NCBI RefSeq assembly: GCF_022965805.1
Contig: NC_133108.1
Span: 38,324,051-38,388,050 of the forward strand
Direction: 5' to 3'
Source: Primulina eburnea
Lineage: Eukaryota > Streptophyta > Magnoliopsida > Lamiales > Gesneriaceae
DNA: 64,000 nucleotides
Both the position numbers and the translations under genes were made by a program. Position 1 is the stretch's first letter, and the number at the start of each line of letters is the position of its first letter. The notes below the pieces were generated by a model that saw nothing but the letters and a program-made list of their open reading frames with translations, was not told where the DNA came from and made no database searches. Of this stretch, positions 1-9,403 are shown one piece after another.

Positions 1-568
1 GAAGTGTAAAGTAGCGAATTCAATAAAATAATACATATATGGTAAACAATTTCTAAATGATACACAATTTGCAAAAATGATTACTCCTAAGGGAATACTT
101 GGATAAATTGCTGTTGGGTACTCATTGAAATCTACTCGTTTATTCATTTATACTGATGAAATGGAAATTGCGACGGATTTGAAATGCATTCAAAATGAGT
201 GTCATTTCAAATCTCCCCTTACAAATCAAATCATGTAATCAAAATGCAACATAAGATCGCATTTAGATTGATGGATATGAAGTTTAGGATTTCAAATTCA
301 TAATAACAAATCTATTAGTTTGTTTGGGTAAATCCACCTGACAATGATTTAAAATCTCCAATTAGTTATTTTTTAGCTAGCGTGATGAGTTTCAAATCCA
401 TCTTTGTATGTAGTATTTTCAAATTCTTCTTGCAAATACCTCTCCAATCCAAACGCAACCGAAGAGATTTCATCTTTAGAAAATTTCAATATGTTGCCAC
501 CGGCCATGCAGTAAATTGGTGAAACTAAAAAAGACCTCAAGTAACTGGATTTATCGCTCGTCCAAAAC
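1..568. other. AT-rich intergenic DNA, no gene seen
   Basis: No open frame with coding character and no recognisable repeat end was found in this stretch. It is ordinary AT-rich plant intergenic sequence leading into a foldback element. Confidence 0.5.
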
Positions 569-873
569 TTAGATTCTGTTTGGACAAATATTTATAAAAT
601 GTTTTTATAAAAGTGCTTTTTACAAAAATTTGGAAAAGTTTTAAAAGTTAACAATTATTCTCTAAAAGCATTTTTACAATTAAAAATATTTTAAAAGTTA
701 TAAAAACCTAAAAAAAAGCCTCAATTATTATTTAAAAATTATATTTGAAGAACATATTTTCTAAAAATATTTTCATAAATTTTACAAAAATCTTGTCCAA
801 ATACATATATTTTTTAAAAAAAATTTAAACACTAAAAATGCTTTTTAAAGTACTTATCCAAACAGAGTCCTAA
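569..873. mobile_element. Foldback (MITE-like) element, about 305 bp
   Basis: The left end (TTAGATTCTGTTTGGACAAA) and the right end, read on the other strand (TTAGGACTCTGTTTGGATAA), are diverged terminal inverted repeats. The interior is nearly all A/T with runs of TTTTATAAAA type and no coding frame. This is the pattern of a small non-autonomous DNA transposon. I could not settle a target-site duplication, so the superfamily is left open. Confidence 0.55.
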
Positions 874-1190
874 TATTTCTTGCTAAATTTATTTTTTTAC
901 AAGCTCTTGTGTCATAAATTAGCTCTTTAGAAGCTTGTAAACCATAAACGTTAGTTTTAAAAATAAGTTGTTAATATTTTTTTGAATAAATTAAGAAATA
1001 AGAAAAATGACCTAAAATATGTTAATATATTTTGTGTTATAACATAATATTTTTTGAATTAATTAAGAAATAAGATAAATGACCTAAAATATGTTAATAT
1101 ATTTTGTATTATAACATATTTTACTATAATTACATAATATGTATATATGGTGCTATGAAAAAAAATTGGAGATATGTTGGGATTTGTCTC

Positions 1191-1376
1191 ATGAGTAGGT
1201 CTCTTGTGAGATGGTCTCACGAATCTTTATCTGTGAGACAGTTCAACCCTACCGATATTCACAATAAAAAGTAATACTCTTAGCATAAAAATTAATATTT
1301 TTTCATTGATGACCTAAATAAGAGACTCGTCTCACAAAATACGATTCTTGAGACCGTCTCACACAAGTTTTTGTCT
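1191..1376. mobile_element. GTGAGAC-family foldback repeat, copy 1
   Basis: About 185 bp bounded on both sides by the near-palindrome GTGAGAyGGTCTCAC, with the conserved core TAATACTCTTAGCATAAAAA in the middle. The same layout recurs at 1668/7752 (split), 8127, 8937, 11412 and 35034, and in decayed form near 19124. It has no coding capacity. It behaves like a MITE or other short interspersed repeat. Confidence 0.65.
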
Positions 1377-1667
1377 TGTCTCATTGAACTTTCGGATGCT
1401 ATTTTGTAATATAATAAAATTTGTGGAGATAATTCGTTCTTTTAAAATATTTTAATAAATTCTAAAAAATAATTAGGGCGACTTAGATTTTTTAAAGCAA
1501 TTTATTTTAACATTTATGACCTCTTTTTTTTAAAAAAAAAAAATTAGCGAACGGTTTTCACAGCTTATATGCTCCAACTTCCAAGCAGTCCTAGTCTGAA
1601 TTGTGGATTGGTTCTGCTTTTGATACAAAAGCTAAGTAAACCAAGTTTATCGGTTCTATTTTATGAT

Positions 1668-1734
1668 AAAAACTTGTGTGAGACGGTCTTACGGGTCAAA
1701 TTTGTGAGACAGATATCTTATTTGGGTTATCCAT
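1668..1734. mobile_element. GTGAGAC-family repeat, copy 2, left half (interrupted)
   Basis: This begins like the other family members (AAAACTTGTGTGAGACGGTC) but stops at TCCAT (1730-1734), where the LTR element at 1735 begins. The missing right half continues at 7635 after the second copy of TCCAT. The LTR element therefore inserted into an existing repeat of this family. Confidence 0.75.
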
Positions 1735-2110
1735 TGATACCCCATGGAAGACAGGCCCATCAAGGGCATCATTATGGAAGACATGTCCATCAAAGGCCCC
1801 ATTATCCCTGGCCCATCCCAAGCCCAAGAGGAAGACAGGCCCATCAAGGGCCCAGGTATTCTCCTATAAATACCAGGTTTGAGCGTATGATAAGATTATT
1901 CACTATATTGTTTTCAGCAGCACCCTTAGCTGCTCCCCCCCATATATCCTCAGTCACTGACTTGAGCGTCGGAGGGGCTACGCCAGGACACCCTCCTGGC
2001 CCCCTCTTAACGACCTTTTTTGTTATTTCAGGCTCATGGTAACTTCAAAACCCGCGTCTGGATTTAGTGACACTTGCTGGGAGCGGACCCTAAATTTCCC
2101 GTGAGTATCA
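1735..2110 (+). repeat. 5' LTR of the gag-only Tat element
   Basis: Begins TGATACCCC and ends GTGAGTATCA. Upstream of a TATA box (CCTATAAATACC, about 1864-1874) lie repeated GAAGACAGGCCCATCAAGGG motifs, plausibly U3 promoter repeats. The stretch GACTTGAGCGTCGGAGGGGC further down is also found in the LTR of the element at 42758, supporting a common lineage. Confidence 0.88.
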
Positions 2111-2112
2111 CT

Positions 2113-2130
2113 TGACGCCGTCTGTGGGAA
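2113..2130 (+). other. Primer binding site remnant
   Basis: Just inside the 5' LTR is TGACGCCGTCTGTGGGAA. The autonomous relative has TGGCGCCGTCTGTGGGAA at the same place. The third base (G to A) no longer matches a tRNA 3' CCA end, which would weaken priming. Confidence 0.6.
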
Positions 2131-2152
2131 AACTTTGAGTTGAGACGTAGAA

Positions 2153-3568
2153 ATGGTAGGGAGGAGAGGGAGTGGAAGAGCCATCTCAGCATCATCACGT
2201 CCTCGGAGGGGACCTGAACCATCTCGTGCTGAGACAATACAGGAACAGCCGCATCTTGAGACAAGACAGGAGCAACCTCGTCAAGAGACAAGAACCGAGC
2301 AGCCCCTTCACGAGACAAGGGTCGAGCAACCCCGTCCCAATGAGAATGTGGGGAACTTGACCCTAGAACAGTTGAGTCAATTTATCACCCGTACAGTGGA
2401 TGAGGCCATGAAGAGGAATCAAGAGTCTATGTTTGCAGAAGATCAGGCCGCTCGCCAGGAGCGAGAAGAGAATGTGGAGGGAAGTCAGAGTAGGGTGGAG
2501 GAGACGCGACCCCGCCCAAGTGAGGAGAATCCGGAGATGGAAGAGATGTGGAGGGAGATACGAACGCTGATGCAACAATTGGGAAACAGAGCTGCAGCCC
2601 CCAAGAAAGGAAGTCCTTTTTCCCTCGCCATTTTGGAAGAGGGGCTTCCTCCAAATTTCCGACAGTCAAACGTTGGAGAATATGATGGACATACAGACCC
2701 CGAAGAACACTTGGGGAGATTTGAGAATGCGGCTCTGTTGCACCAGTATTCAGATGAGGTCAGGTGCAGGGTTTTTCTGGGCACATTGGTGAGGTCAGCC
2801 CAGCAATGGTTTAACACTTTGCAGCCCAGCTCTATACGTTCTTTTGAGGACTTCTCAGCTGCCTTCTTGCACCGATTTGCAAGCAGCAAGAAACACCAAA
2901 AAAACTATTCGAGCCTGTTTGTGGTGAAACAACAAGAAGCTGAAACTTTGCGAGAGTTTGTTCAGCGTTTCAACAACGTAGCATTGGAGATACCAGCGGT
3001 CACTCCTGACATCATGATAAGTACCTTTACCCAGGGACTTAGAGGAGGAGAATTTTTCAAATCGCTTGTCAAGAAACCTCCGTCGAGCTATGATGATTTG
3101 TTAGTTCGGGCGGAAAAATATGTAAATCTAGAAGATGCCCAACGGCACAAGAGGATGGAGCAGCGGCCCGGGGGAGGAAGAGTTGAGGGAGTAGAGAGAG
3201 GAGGAAGGAAGAGGGGTGCAGGTGAAAGGGAGGAGGATAGAACTAGAGGTAGAGGACGGTTCTCATCTCATGTTCATCTGGATAGAAGTCATGACAAGGT
3301 GATGGAGGTGGGACAGTCCGAGGGGAGGTGGGAGAAGTCGCAAAGGATTGAGAGCAGGGCTAGATTGCCTTCACGGGACAGACGAGAAGGATCCGCATCC
3401 GGGAGTCGACCGAGGTCTCGCCTGTCCCCTAGACGTGGTCAAGGTCCTCCATGGGTACATCAGAGGATCGAGGAGTCGAGGAGAGAAAGTCGAGGTCAGG
3501 ATGTCCCTCGAGAACACGCAGAACTGAGGAGAGGAATGAACGAGGATAACCACCCTACGAGAGAATGA
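2153..3568 (+). CDS. gag: Gag polyprotein of Tat-type LTR element, lacking the zinc knuckle
   Basis: The protein is 471 aa and would form the nucleocapsid shell of a virus-like particle. The first ~150 residues are charged, with repeated EQPxxETR motifs. The retrotransposon Gag core (about residues 175-325) contains RVFLGTLV, AQQWFNTL, FASSKK, FTQGLRGG and RAEKYVNLEDAQ, in the same order as Gag of the element at 43671. After residue ~330 the chain is Arg/Glu-rich. The CX2HX4HX4C knuckle present in the autonomous relative is missing here. The start ATG lies 23 bases after the primer-binding region, matching the relative. The frame ends TGA within ATGA, overlapping the start of the next frame. 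It is an intact frame despite the loss of pol. Confidence 0.88.
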   Translation: MVGRRGSGRAISASSRPRRGPEPSRAETIQEQPHLETRQEQPRQETRTEQPLHETRVEQPRPNENVGNLTLEQLSQFITRTVDEAMKRNQESMFAEDQAARQEREENVEGSQSRVEETRPRPSEENPEMEEMWREIRTLMQQLGNRAAAPKKGSPFSLAILEEGLPPNFRQSNVGEYDGHTDPEEHLGRFENAALLHQYSDEVRCRVFLGTLVRSAQQWFNTLQPSSIRSFEDFSAAFLHRFASSKKHQKNYSSLFVVKQQEAETLREFVQRFNNVALEIPAVTPDIMISTFTQGLRGGEFFKSLVKKPPSSYDDLLVRAEKYVNLEDAQRHKRMEQRPGGGRVEGVERGGRKRGAGEREEDRTRGRGRFSSHVHLDRSHDKVMEVGQSEGRWEKSQRIESRARLPSRDRREGSASGSRPRSRLSPRRGQGPPWVHQRIEESRRESRGQDVPREHAELRRGMNEDNHPTRE

Positions 3569-4221
3569 TTCATATGATCTCGGGGGGTGCTACTGATGGA
3601 GACTCTGGGCAAGCTGGGAAAGCACGTGGGAGAAGGTTGGAGAACTTTGAGATATATAGGGGTGCAGACTTACCACAAGACACCGTCATCAGTTTTGGGC
3701 CGGAAGACCTTCGAGGCATCGTGGCTCCTCATAACGATGCCTTGGTGGTGACGGCCACCATTGCCAATTATGATGTGGCAAAGATATTTGTTGATAATGG
3801 AAGCTCCGTGAACGTCTTGTTCAAGAGCACGTTGGATCAAATGAAGGTGGAAGGATTTGAGTTTGAGCCGGTCTCCACCCCGTTGTATGGGTTTGCAGGA
3901 CACGCCATCCCACCTTTGGGTCAGATTGTGCTTCCCCTATCCTTGGGGACTGATCCTCGGCGGGTAACAAAAATGATAGCGTTCACCGTGGTGGATACTC
4001 TTTCAGCGTATAATGGAATTCTGGGACGACCAGCTCTAAAGGATTTCAAAGCTGTAGCGTCCACATATCATCAGAAGTTGAAGTTCCCTGTAGGGAAGGA
4101 GGTTGGAGCCTTATGCGGGGACCAGATGATCGCGCGTCGGTGTTATGAGGGGATAGTGAAAGAAGGTGGGAAGAAAGCGAGTGTGGAGCTTAGCATGATT
4201 AGGAAAGGAAGAAATGAGTAA
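3565..4221 (+). pseudogene. Aspartic protease-region remnant of the same element
   Basis: The 218-aa frame corresponds to residues ~485-700 of the autonomous polyprotein (shared IHMI-GGATDGDSG, MAPHNDAL-like, SSVNVLF and YNGILGRPAL stretches). The protease active-site triad, D-T-G in the relative, reads D-N-G here (VDNGSS), so the enzyme is probably inactive. One base is missing relative to the relative's frame at the junction, separating it from gag; the ATG overlaps gag's stop as ATGA. The frame ends before any reverse transcriptase. Whether it is translated by reinitiation or is simply decayed cannot be told from sequence. Confidence 0.75.
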
Positions 4222-4449
4222 CTTTGTCCTGGGGAGGTACAAGAGGAGCAGAGATGAAAGTTGGAGAATGCGCTGGGCAAAGGTCTAAAGAGGCTCAGGA
4301 ACGCTTGCCACCTTAGAGAATATTAATCTTGACTTGAATTTTGATATATTTCGTTTATGAATTTGTCTTATATATCCGTTGGAATTCAATAAAAAAAGGT
4401 TCCTCTTTTCAGTTCATGAATGTTGTTGTATTATGAGAGGGAAGGAGAA

Positions 4450-6130
4450 AAATTTTATTTTCCTACTAAGGCATCGCCTAGTAGAGGAGCAGAGTTTGGA
4501 AGAAGAGAAAAATTTTATTTTCCTACTAAGGCATCGCCTAGTAGAGAAGCAGAGTTGGGGCGGGGAGAAATTTTATTTTCCTACTAAGGCATCGCCTAGT
4601 AGAGGAGTAGAGTTGGGGCGCGGAGAAATTTTATTTTCCTACTAAGGCATCGCCTAGTAGAGGGGCATCGTGAGAAATTAAATATGCCTGCTAAGATATC
4701 ACCTAGCAGAGGAGTTAGATGGTGAGGAGGTCGAATTTCTATTTTCCTGCTGAGGTATCACCTAGCAGAGGAGTTAAAAGGTGGAGGTGTTGAATTTTTA
4801 TTTTCCTGCTAAGGCATCGCCTAGCAGAGGAGTTAGAGGGTGGGGGTGTTGAATTTTATTTTTCTGCTAAGGCCCGGCTTAGCAGAGGAGTTAGAGGGTG
4901 GAGGTGTTGAATTTTTATCTTCCTGCTAAGGCCTGGCTTAGTTTAGGAGTTAGGAGGTGGAGGTGTTGATTTTATTTTCCTGCTAAGGCCCGGCTTAGCA
5001 GAGGAGTTATGAGATGATGAGGTGAGAATTTTTATTTTCCTGCTAAGGTCTGGCGTAGCAGAGGAGTTAGAGGGTGGAGGTGTTGAACTCTTATTTTCCT
5101 GCTAAGGCATCGCCTAGCAGAGGAGTCACAGGGTGAGGAGATGGAGGTTTTATTTTCCTGCTAAGGTATCACCTAGCAGAGGAGTTAGCGAGTGGAGATG
5201 TTGAGTTTCTATTTTCCTGCTAAGGCGTCACCTAGCAGAGGAGTAAGAGGGTGAGGATGTTGAATTTTTATTTTCCTGCTAAGGCCCGGCTTAGCAGAGG
5301 AGTTAGAGGGTGGAGGTGTTGAACTCTTATTTTCCTGCTAAGGCATCGCCTAGCAGAGGAGTCACAGGGTGAGGAGATGTAGGTTTTATTTTCCTGCTAA
5401 GGTATCACCTAGCAGAGGAGTTAGCGAGTGGAGATGTTGAGTTTCTATTTTCCTGCTAAGGCGTCACCTAGCAGATGAGTAAGAGGGTGAGGATGTTGAA
5501 TTTTTATTTTCCTGCTAAGGCCCGGCTTAGCAGAGGAGTTAGAGGGTGGAGGTGTTGAACTTTTATTTTCCTGCTAAGGCATCGCCTAGCAGAGGAGTCA
5601 CAGGGTGAGGAGATGGAGGTTTTATTTTCCTGCTAAGGTATCACCTAGCAGAGGAGTTAGCGAGTGGAGATGTTGAGTTTCTATTTTCCTGCTAAGGCGT
5701 CACCTAGCAGAGGAGTAAGAGGGTGAGGATATTGAATTTTTATTTTCCTGCTAAGGCCCGGCTTAGCAGAGGAGTTAGAGGGTGGAGGTGTTGAACTCTT
5801 ATTTTCCTGCTAAGGCATCGCCTAGCAGAGGAGTCACAGGGTGAGGAGATGGAGGTTTTATTTTCCTGCTAAGGTATCACCTAGCAGAGGAGTTAGCGAG
5901 TGGAGATGTTGAATTTCTATTTTCCTGCTAAGGTATCACCTAGCAGAGGAGTTAGAGGATAGAGATGTTGAATTTCTATTTTCCTGCTAAGACTCGGCTT
6001 AGCAGAGGAGTTAGAGGGTGGAGGTGGTGAATTGTTATTTTCCTGCTATGGCGTTGCCTAGCAGAGGAGCAGAGTGGAGAAGGAGAGTTAAATTTCCTGC
6101 TAAGGCATCGCCTAGCAGAGGAGCAGAGTT
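4450..6130 (+). repeat. Minisatellite array, ~59-bp unit, about 29 copies, each with a hairpin
   Basis: Each unit contains a dyad of the form CTGCTAAGGC-ATC-GCCTAGCAG (stem with one bulged A) followed by GAGGAGTTAGAGGGTGGAGG-like spacer and a T-rich tract. The first four units use CTACTA/TAGTAG and the rest CTGCTA/TAGCAG. Inner pairs alternate GGC/GCC and GGT/ACC. From about 5098 to 5860 the units form a four-unit higher-order repeat of ~236 bp. The array lies between the protease remnant and the 3' LTR, the region known to be hypervariable and satellite-prone in Tat/Ogre elements. Confidence 0.9.
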
Positions 6131-6279
6131 TAGGAGGAAAAAAAAATTTATTTGGTTAGTCGATAACGAAAGATGTTGGGGAGCAGAGTTTACGGGGATC
6201 GACCTGGACGTACTGGACGAAATTTTTTTCAGAAATCACACAACCGTTCGCAAGGCAATATATCAAAATTCTCAACGTA

Positions 6280-7110
6280 CTGGACGAGCGCCCGACAGGT
6301 CGACTTGACGAAGGGATGGGGCGAGGTGTTGGCTGGGCGAGGCGAGGCGCCTAGACAAGGATGAGAGGGGCGAGCTCGGGCGTTGGGCGTTGGGGCGAGG
6401 TGTTGGCTTGGCGAGGATGAGAGTGGCGAGCTCGGGCGTGGGGCATTGGGCGAGGGGCGTTGTTGTTGGGCGAGCTCGGGCGTTGGGGCGAGCTAGAGGC
6501 GTGGCTTGACAGATGTGCGCGCGGTTGGACGAGACTGGCGAGGGGCGAGACTGGCGAAGGGGCGAGCTGGGCAGTGGGACTGGCGAGGGGCGAGACGGCG
6601 AGACTGGCGAGGGGGGAGGTGTTGGCTGGGCAGTGGGACTGGCGAGGGGCGAGACTGGCGAGGGGCGAGGTGTTGGCTGGGCAGTGGGACTGGCGAGGGG
6701 CAGTGGGACTGGCAAAGGGGCGAGCTGGGCGAGACGGGCGAGGGGCTGTGAGGCGCCGAGGGGTAAGGCGCTGCTGGCGAGGGGCGAAGGTGAGTGAAGG
6801 CGATGGGGCTGGGGCGAGGCGAGGGGCGCGGCGATGGGGCGCGGTGATGAGGCTGGGGCGAGGTGATGGGGCGAGACGATGGGGCGAGGTGACAGCGAGG
6901 TGACGAGGCTGGGCGAGCATGGCTGTGCGCTAAGGGCGTGGGCGTTCGCTAAGCTCGGGCCAGGCAATGGCTAAGGGACGCTCGAGAGTTGTTGGACGAG
7001 ATGGTGACTCGGGCGAGGCTGCGGTCGAGGGTGATGGCAGGGTGATTGTGAAGCGGCGCTAGGGTTAACGCGTAGGTGAAGCGTGGGCGGGGAAGAGCTG
7101 CATGATTGCG
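6280..7110 (+). repeat. G-rich low-complexity block (GGCGAG/GGGGCGAG motifs)
   Basis: The block is dense with GGCGAGGGGCGAG and GCTGGGCAGTGGGACTGGCG words in irregular tandem. All frames on both strands stay open through it because of composition; I see no domain. It lies where the autonomous element has its antisense gene, but I see no homology to that gene. Clusters of GGGG make G-quadruplex formation possible on the + strand. Confidence 0.7.
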
Positions 7111-7230
7111 ACTTTATTTGTTTCCAAATTTGTGGAGACTAACAGATGGCGAGAAGGACACACAACTCACATGTTGTAAACTGAGAACAATGCAATTAAT
7201 CGAACTTTGAACCTACGATTCAGTTCGACT

Positions 7231-7247
7231 TGGGAGGGGGAGACTGA
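7231..7247 (+). other. Polypurine tract
   Basis: TGGGAGGGGGAGAC lies directly before the 3' LTR start at 7248, the expected place for the plus-strand primer. Confidence 0.75.
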
Positions 7248-7634
7248 TGATACCCCATGGAAGACAGGCCCATCAAGTGCATCATTATGGAAGACAGGCC
7301 CATCAAGGGCCCCATTATCCCTGGCTCATCCCCTGGCCCATCCCAAGCCCAAGAGTAAGACAGGCCCATCAAGGACCCAGGTATTCTCCTATAAATACCA
7401 GGTTTGAGCGTATGATAAGATTATTCACTATATTGTTTTCAGCAGCACCCTTAGCTGCTCCCCTCATATATCCTCAGTCACTGACTTGAGCGTCGGAGGG
7501 GCTACGCCAGGACACCCTCCTGGCCCCCTCTTAACGATCTTCTTTGTTATTTCAGGCTCAGGGTAACTTCAAAACCCGCGTCTGGATTTAGTGAAACTTG
7601 CTGGGAGCGGACCCTAAATTTCTCGTGAGTATCA
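7248..7634 (+). repeat. 3' LTR of the gag-only Tat element
   Basis: It matches 1735-2110 and adds a short duplication near CATCCCCTGGCCCATCC plus scattered substitutions. It ends GAGTATCA, followed by the target duplication TCCAT. Confidence 0.88.
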
Positions 7635-7752
7635 TCCATGCAAAAATATTATTTTTTATGCTAAGAGTATTACTTTTATTATGAATATGAGTAGGTTGAC
7701 CCGTATCACAGTTTAGTATCCGTGAGACGATCTCACATGAGACTCACTCCTA
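7635..7752. mobile_element. GTGAGAC-family repeat, copy 2, right half
   Basis: This continues the repeat broken at 1734: TCCATGCAAAAATATT, then the core TTTTTATGCTAAGAGTATTA, ending with GTGAGACGATCTCAC. Joined in position with 1668-1734 it gives one family member of the usual ~185 bp. Confidence 0.75.
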
Positions 7753-8126
7753 TTTTATATAGCAAACCAAATCAAATCATTAAAAATTAAATAATTAACT
7801 ATTTGTTTTAAAATTTTATTTTCAAATGAAATATTTTTATTATTTTCAATATAATTTACATTTTCCAAACTAGCTATTGTAAAAATAAAAAATAAATCAA
7901 CATATACGGATATTAAAATGATTTAACAATATAGTGTATGATAATGTCATCATAAATTTAGAATAAAAAATATAAATCCTCATATGATTTACTTTAACTT
8001 CAAAAGAAACTCCAAAGACCACAAGCATCAATTATAGCCTGAATATTTCTCACAAATAAATGAATACATAATAAAATAATTTGAAATTGAGACATGCATT
8101 ATCCCTTGATCTCTAATCGATTTAAG
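7753..8126. other. AT-rich intergenic DNA
   Basis: No gene or recognisable element is seen between the split repeat and the next family member. Confidence 0.5.
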
Positions 8127-8313
8127 CAAAAACTTGTGTGAGACGGTCTCACGAATCGTATTTTGTGGGACATATATCTTATTTGGATCATCCATGAAAA
8201 AATATTACTTTTTATGCTAAGAGTATAATTTTTTATTGTGAATATCGGTAGGGTTGACCCGTCTCACAGATAAAGATTCGTGAGATCGTCTCACAAGAGA
8301 CCTACTCATGGGA
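8127..8313. mobile_element. GTGAGAC-family repeat, copy 3
   Basis: A complete member with AAAACTTGTGTGAGACGGTC at the left, the core TTTTTATGCTAAGAGTATAA, and CGTGAGATCGTCTCACAAGA at the right. Orientation is opposite to copy 1. Confidence 0.7.
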
Positions 8314-8936
8314 ATAATAAATGTAGTTATTTAAGAATGTTTTTTTCTACTATCGGAAATATGCTTATTATTTTTAAATTTGAACTACTCCTTTTCAAAT
8401 TTCATTTGTTTGCATAAATAGGAGTACTTAATTTTCCCTTTGACTCCTTCGAAAATCATAAAAATTGACATGAAACGGATCGGTTTTTATTAATTATGAA
8501 GAATAATTACCCCAAGTAAATTTTGACCCAACGTTCGAAAAATTATCTCACATTTCTTGCAAGCATGCATCACTTGTTCTGGTTTGGACTTTGGAGCCTC
8601 GGAAATGCCTAACTTATTTGCTCAATTCGTTTCTGACTTTTTTTTTTTCAAATAATTCAACATTTCTTTTCATTTGAATTAACTATGCAAAAACTAGTTT
8701 AGTAATTATATAAACAATCAAAGTTTGATATCAGTTTAATAAGTTTAGTCGTCCATTTGCAATATTTTGTTTTTTCCGTCAGTTTGCCAAAACGATAATT
8801 TAGTCACACCATCAATATTCAATGTCATTTCACAAATTCAAGGTGTTACATCAATAATATACGGAAAAAAAGATGAAAAAACACCAACTTATTAGATTAA
8901 ACTTTGACTATTCACAGGATATAAATCAATAACAGA
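8314..8936. other. Intergenic DNA, nothing recognised
   Basis: AT-rich sequence with no coding frame and no repeat ends that I could identify. Confidence 0.45.
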
Positions 8937-9112
8937 TGTCTTGTGAGACAGTCTCACGAATCTTTATCTGTGAGACAGGTCAATCGTACCGATATTTACA
9001 ATAAAAAGTAATACTCTTAGCATAAAAAGTAATATTTTGTATGGATGACCCAAATAAGATATTTGTCTCACAAAATACGACCCGTGAGGCCGTCTCACAC
9101 AAGTTATTGTAT
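8937..9112. mobile_element. GTGAGAC-family repeat, copy 4
   Basis: Same orientation as copy 1: GTGAGACAGTCTCACGAATC at the left, core AATACTCTTAGCATAAAAAG, and GTGAGGCCGTCTCACACAAG at the right. It ends about 240 bp upstream of the phytocyanin gene's TATA box, so it lies in that promoter's distal part. Confidence 0.7.
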
Positions 9113-9348
9113 TAAATCAAAACAGATTAAATCACGTGAAGATTTTTACAATATTTTTTGTTTGTTAAAGGTAAAACCTTGACGGGCTTCACCGATGCCA
9201 AAATCTTCCCTAAAATCGGAAATAAAGGCAAAAATAAATTAATTACTGATGAACCTAATTTTTTTTAAAAAAAAAAAACCGAACCAAACCTGACCTAATG
9301 GTTCCCATGAGGTTACCCGAACCAAGAAAAAATCACCTGATGTGGCAC

Positions 9349-9355
9349 TATAAAT
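9349..9355 (+). promoter_or_regulatory. TATA box of the phytocyanin gene
   Basis: CACTATAAATATG lies 49-55 bases upstream of the chosen ATG at 9404, giving a predicted 5' leader of about 20-25 bases. The in-frame ATG at 9356 overlaps the box and is therefore unlikely to be transcribed. Confidence 0.6.
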
Positions 9356-9403
9356 ATGCCCAAAACCCTAGTCTTTCTCCTTTCTCTACTAATAATCTGC
9401 TCA

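Larger units (their letters stand above)
1735..7634 (+). mobile_element. Non-autonomous Tat-type Gypsy LTR retrotransposon, gag-only, 5.9 kb
   Basis: The element has two direct LTRs (376 and 387 bp) that start TGATACCCC and end GAGTATCA. It is flanked by the 5-bp duplication TCCAT (1730-1734 and 7635-7639). Inside, in order, are a primer-binding-site remnant, a complete gag frame, a protease-region remnant, a ~29-unit minisatellite, a G-rich low-complexity block and a polypurine tract. Reverse transcriptase, RNase H and integrase are absent. Gag and the protease region resemble the autonomous element at 42758-59209 at the protein level, so this looks like a gag-retaining, pol-less relative (the TR-GAG type described in plants) that would need another element's enzymes. 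The LTRs differ by a short duplication and several substitutions, so this insertion is older than the one at 42758. Confidence 0.9.

Noticed and set aside
6272..6967. Long Pro/Ser/Ala-rich minus-strand frame and overlapping plus-strand frames
   Set aside because: All frames are open through a GGCGAG-rich low-complexity block; no domain, and length is explained by composition.
9356..9403. Upstream in-frame ATG for the phytocyanin gene
   Set aside because: It overlaps the TATA box; the ATG at 9404 gives a normal signal peptide.
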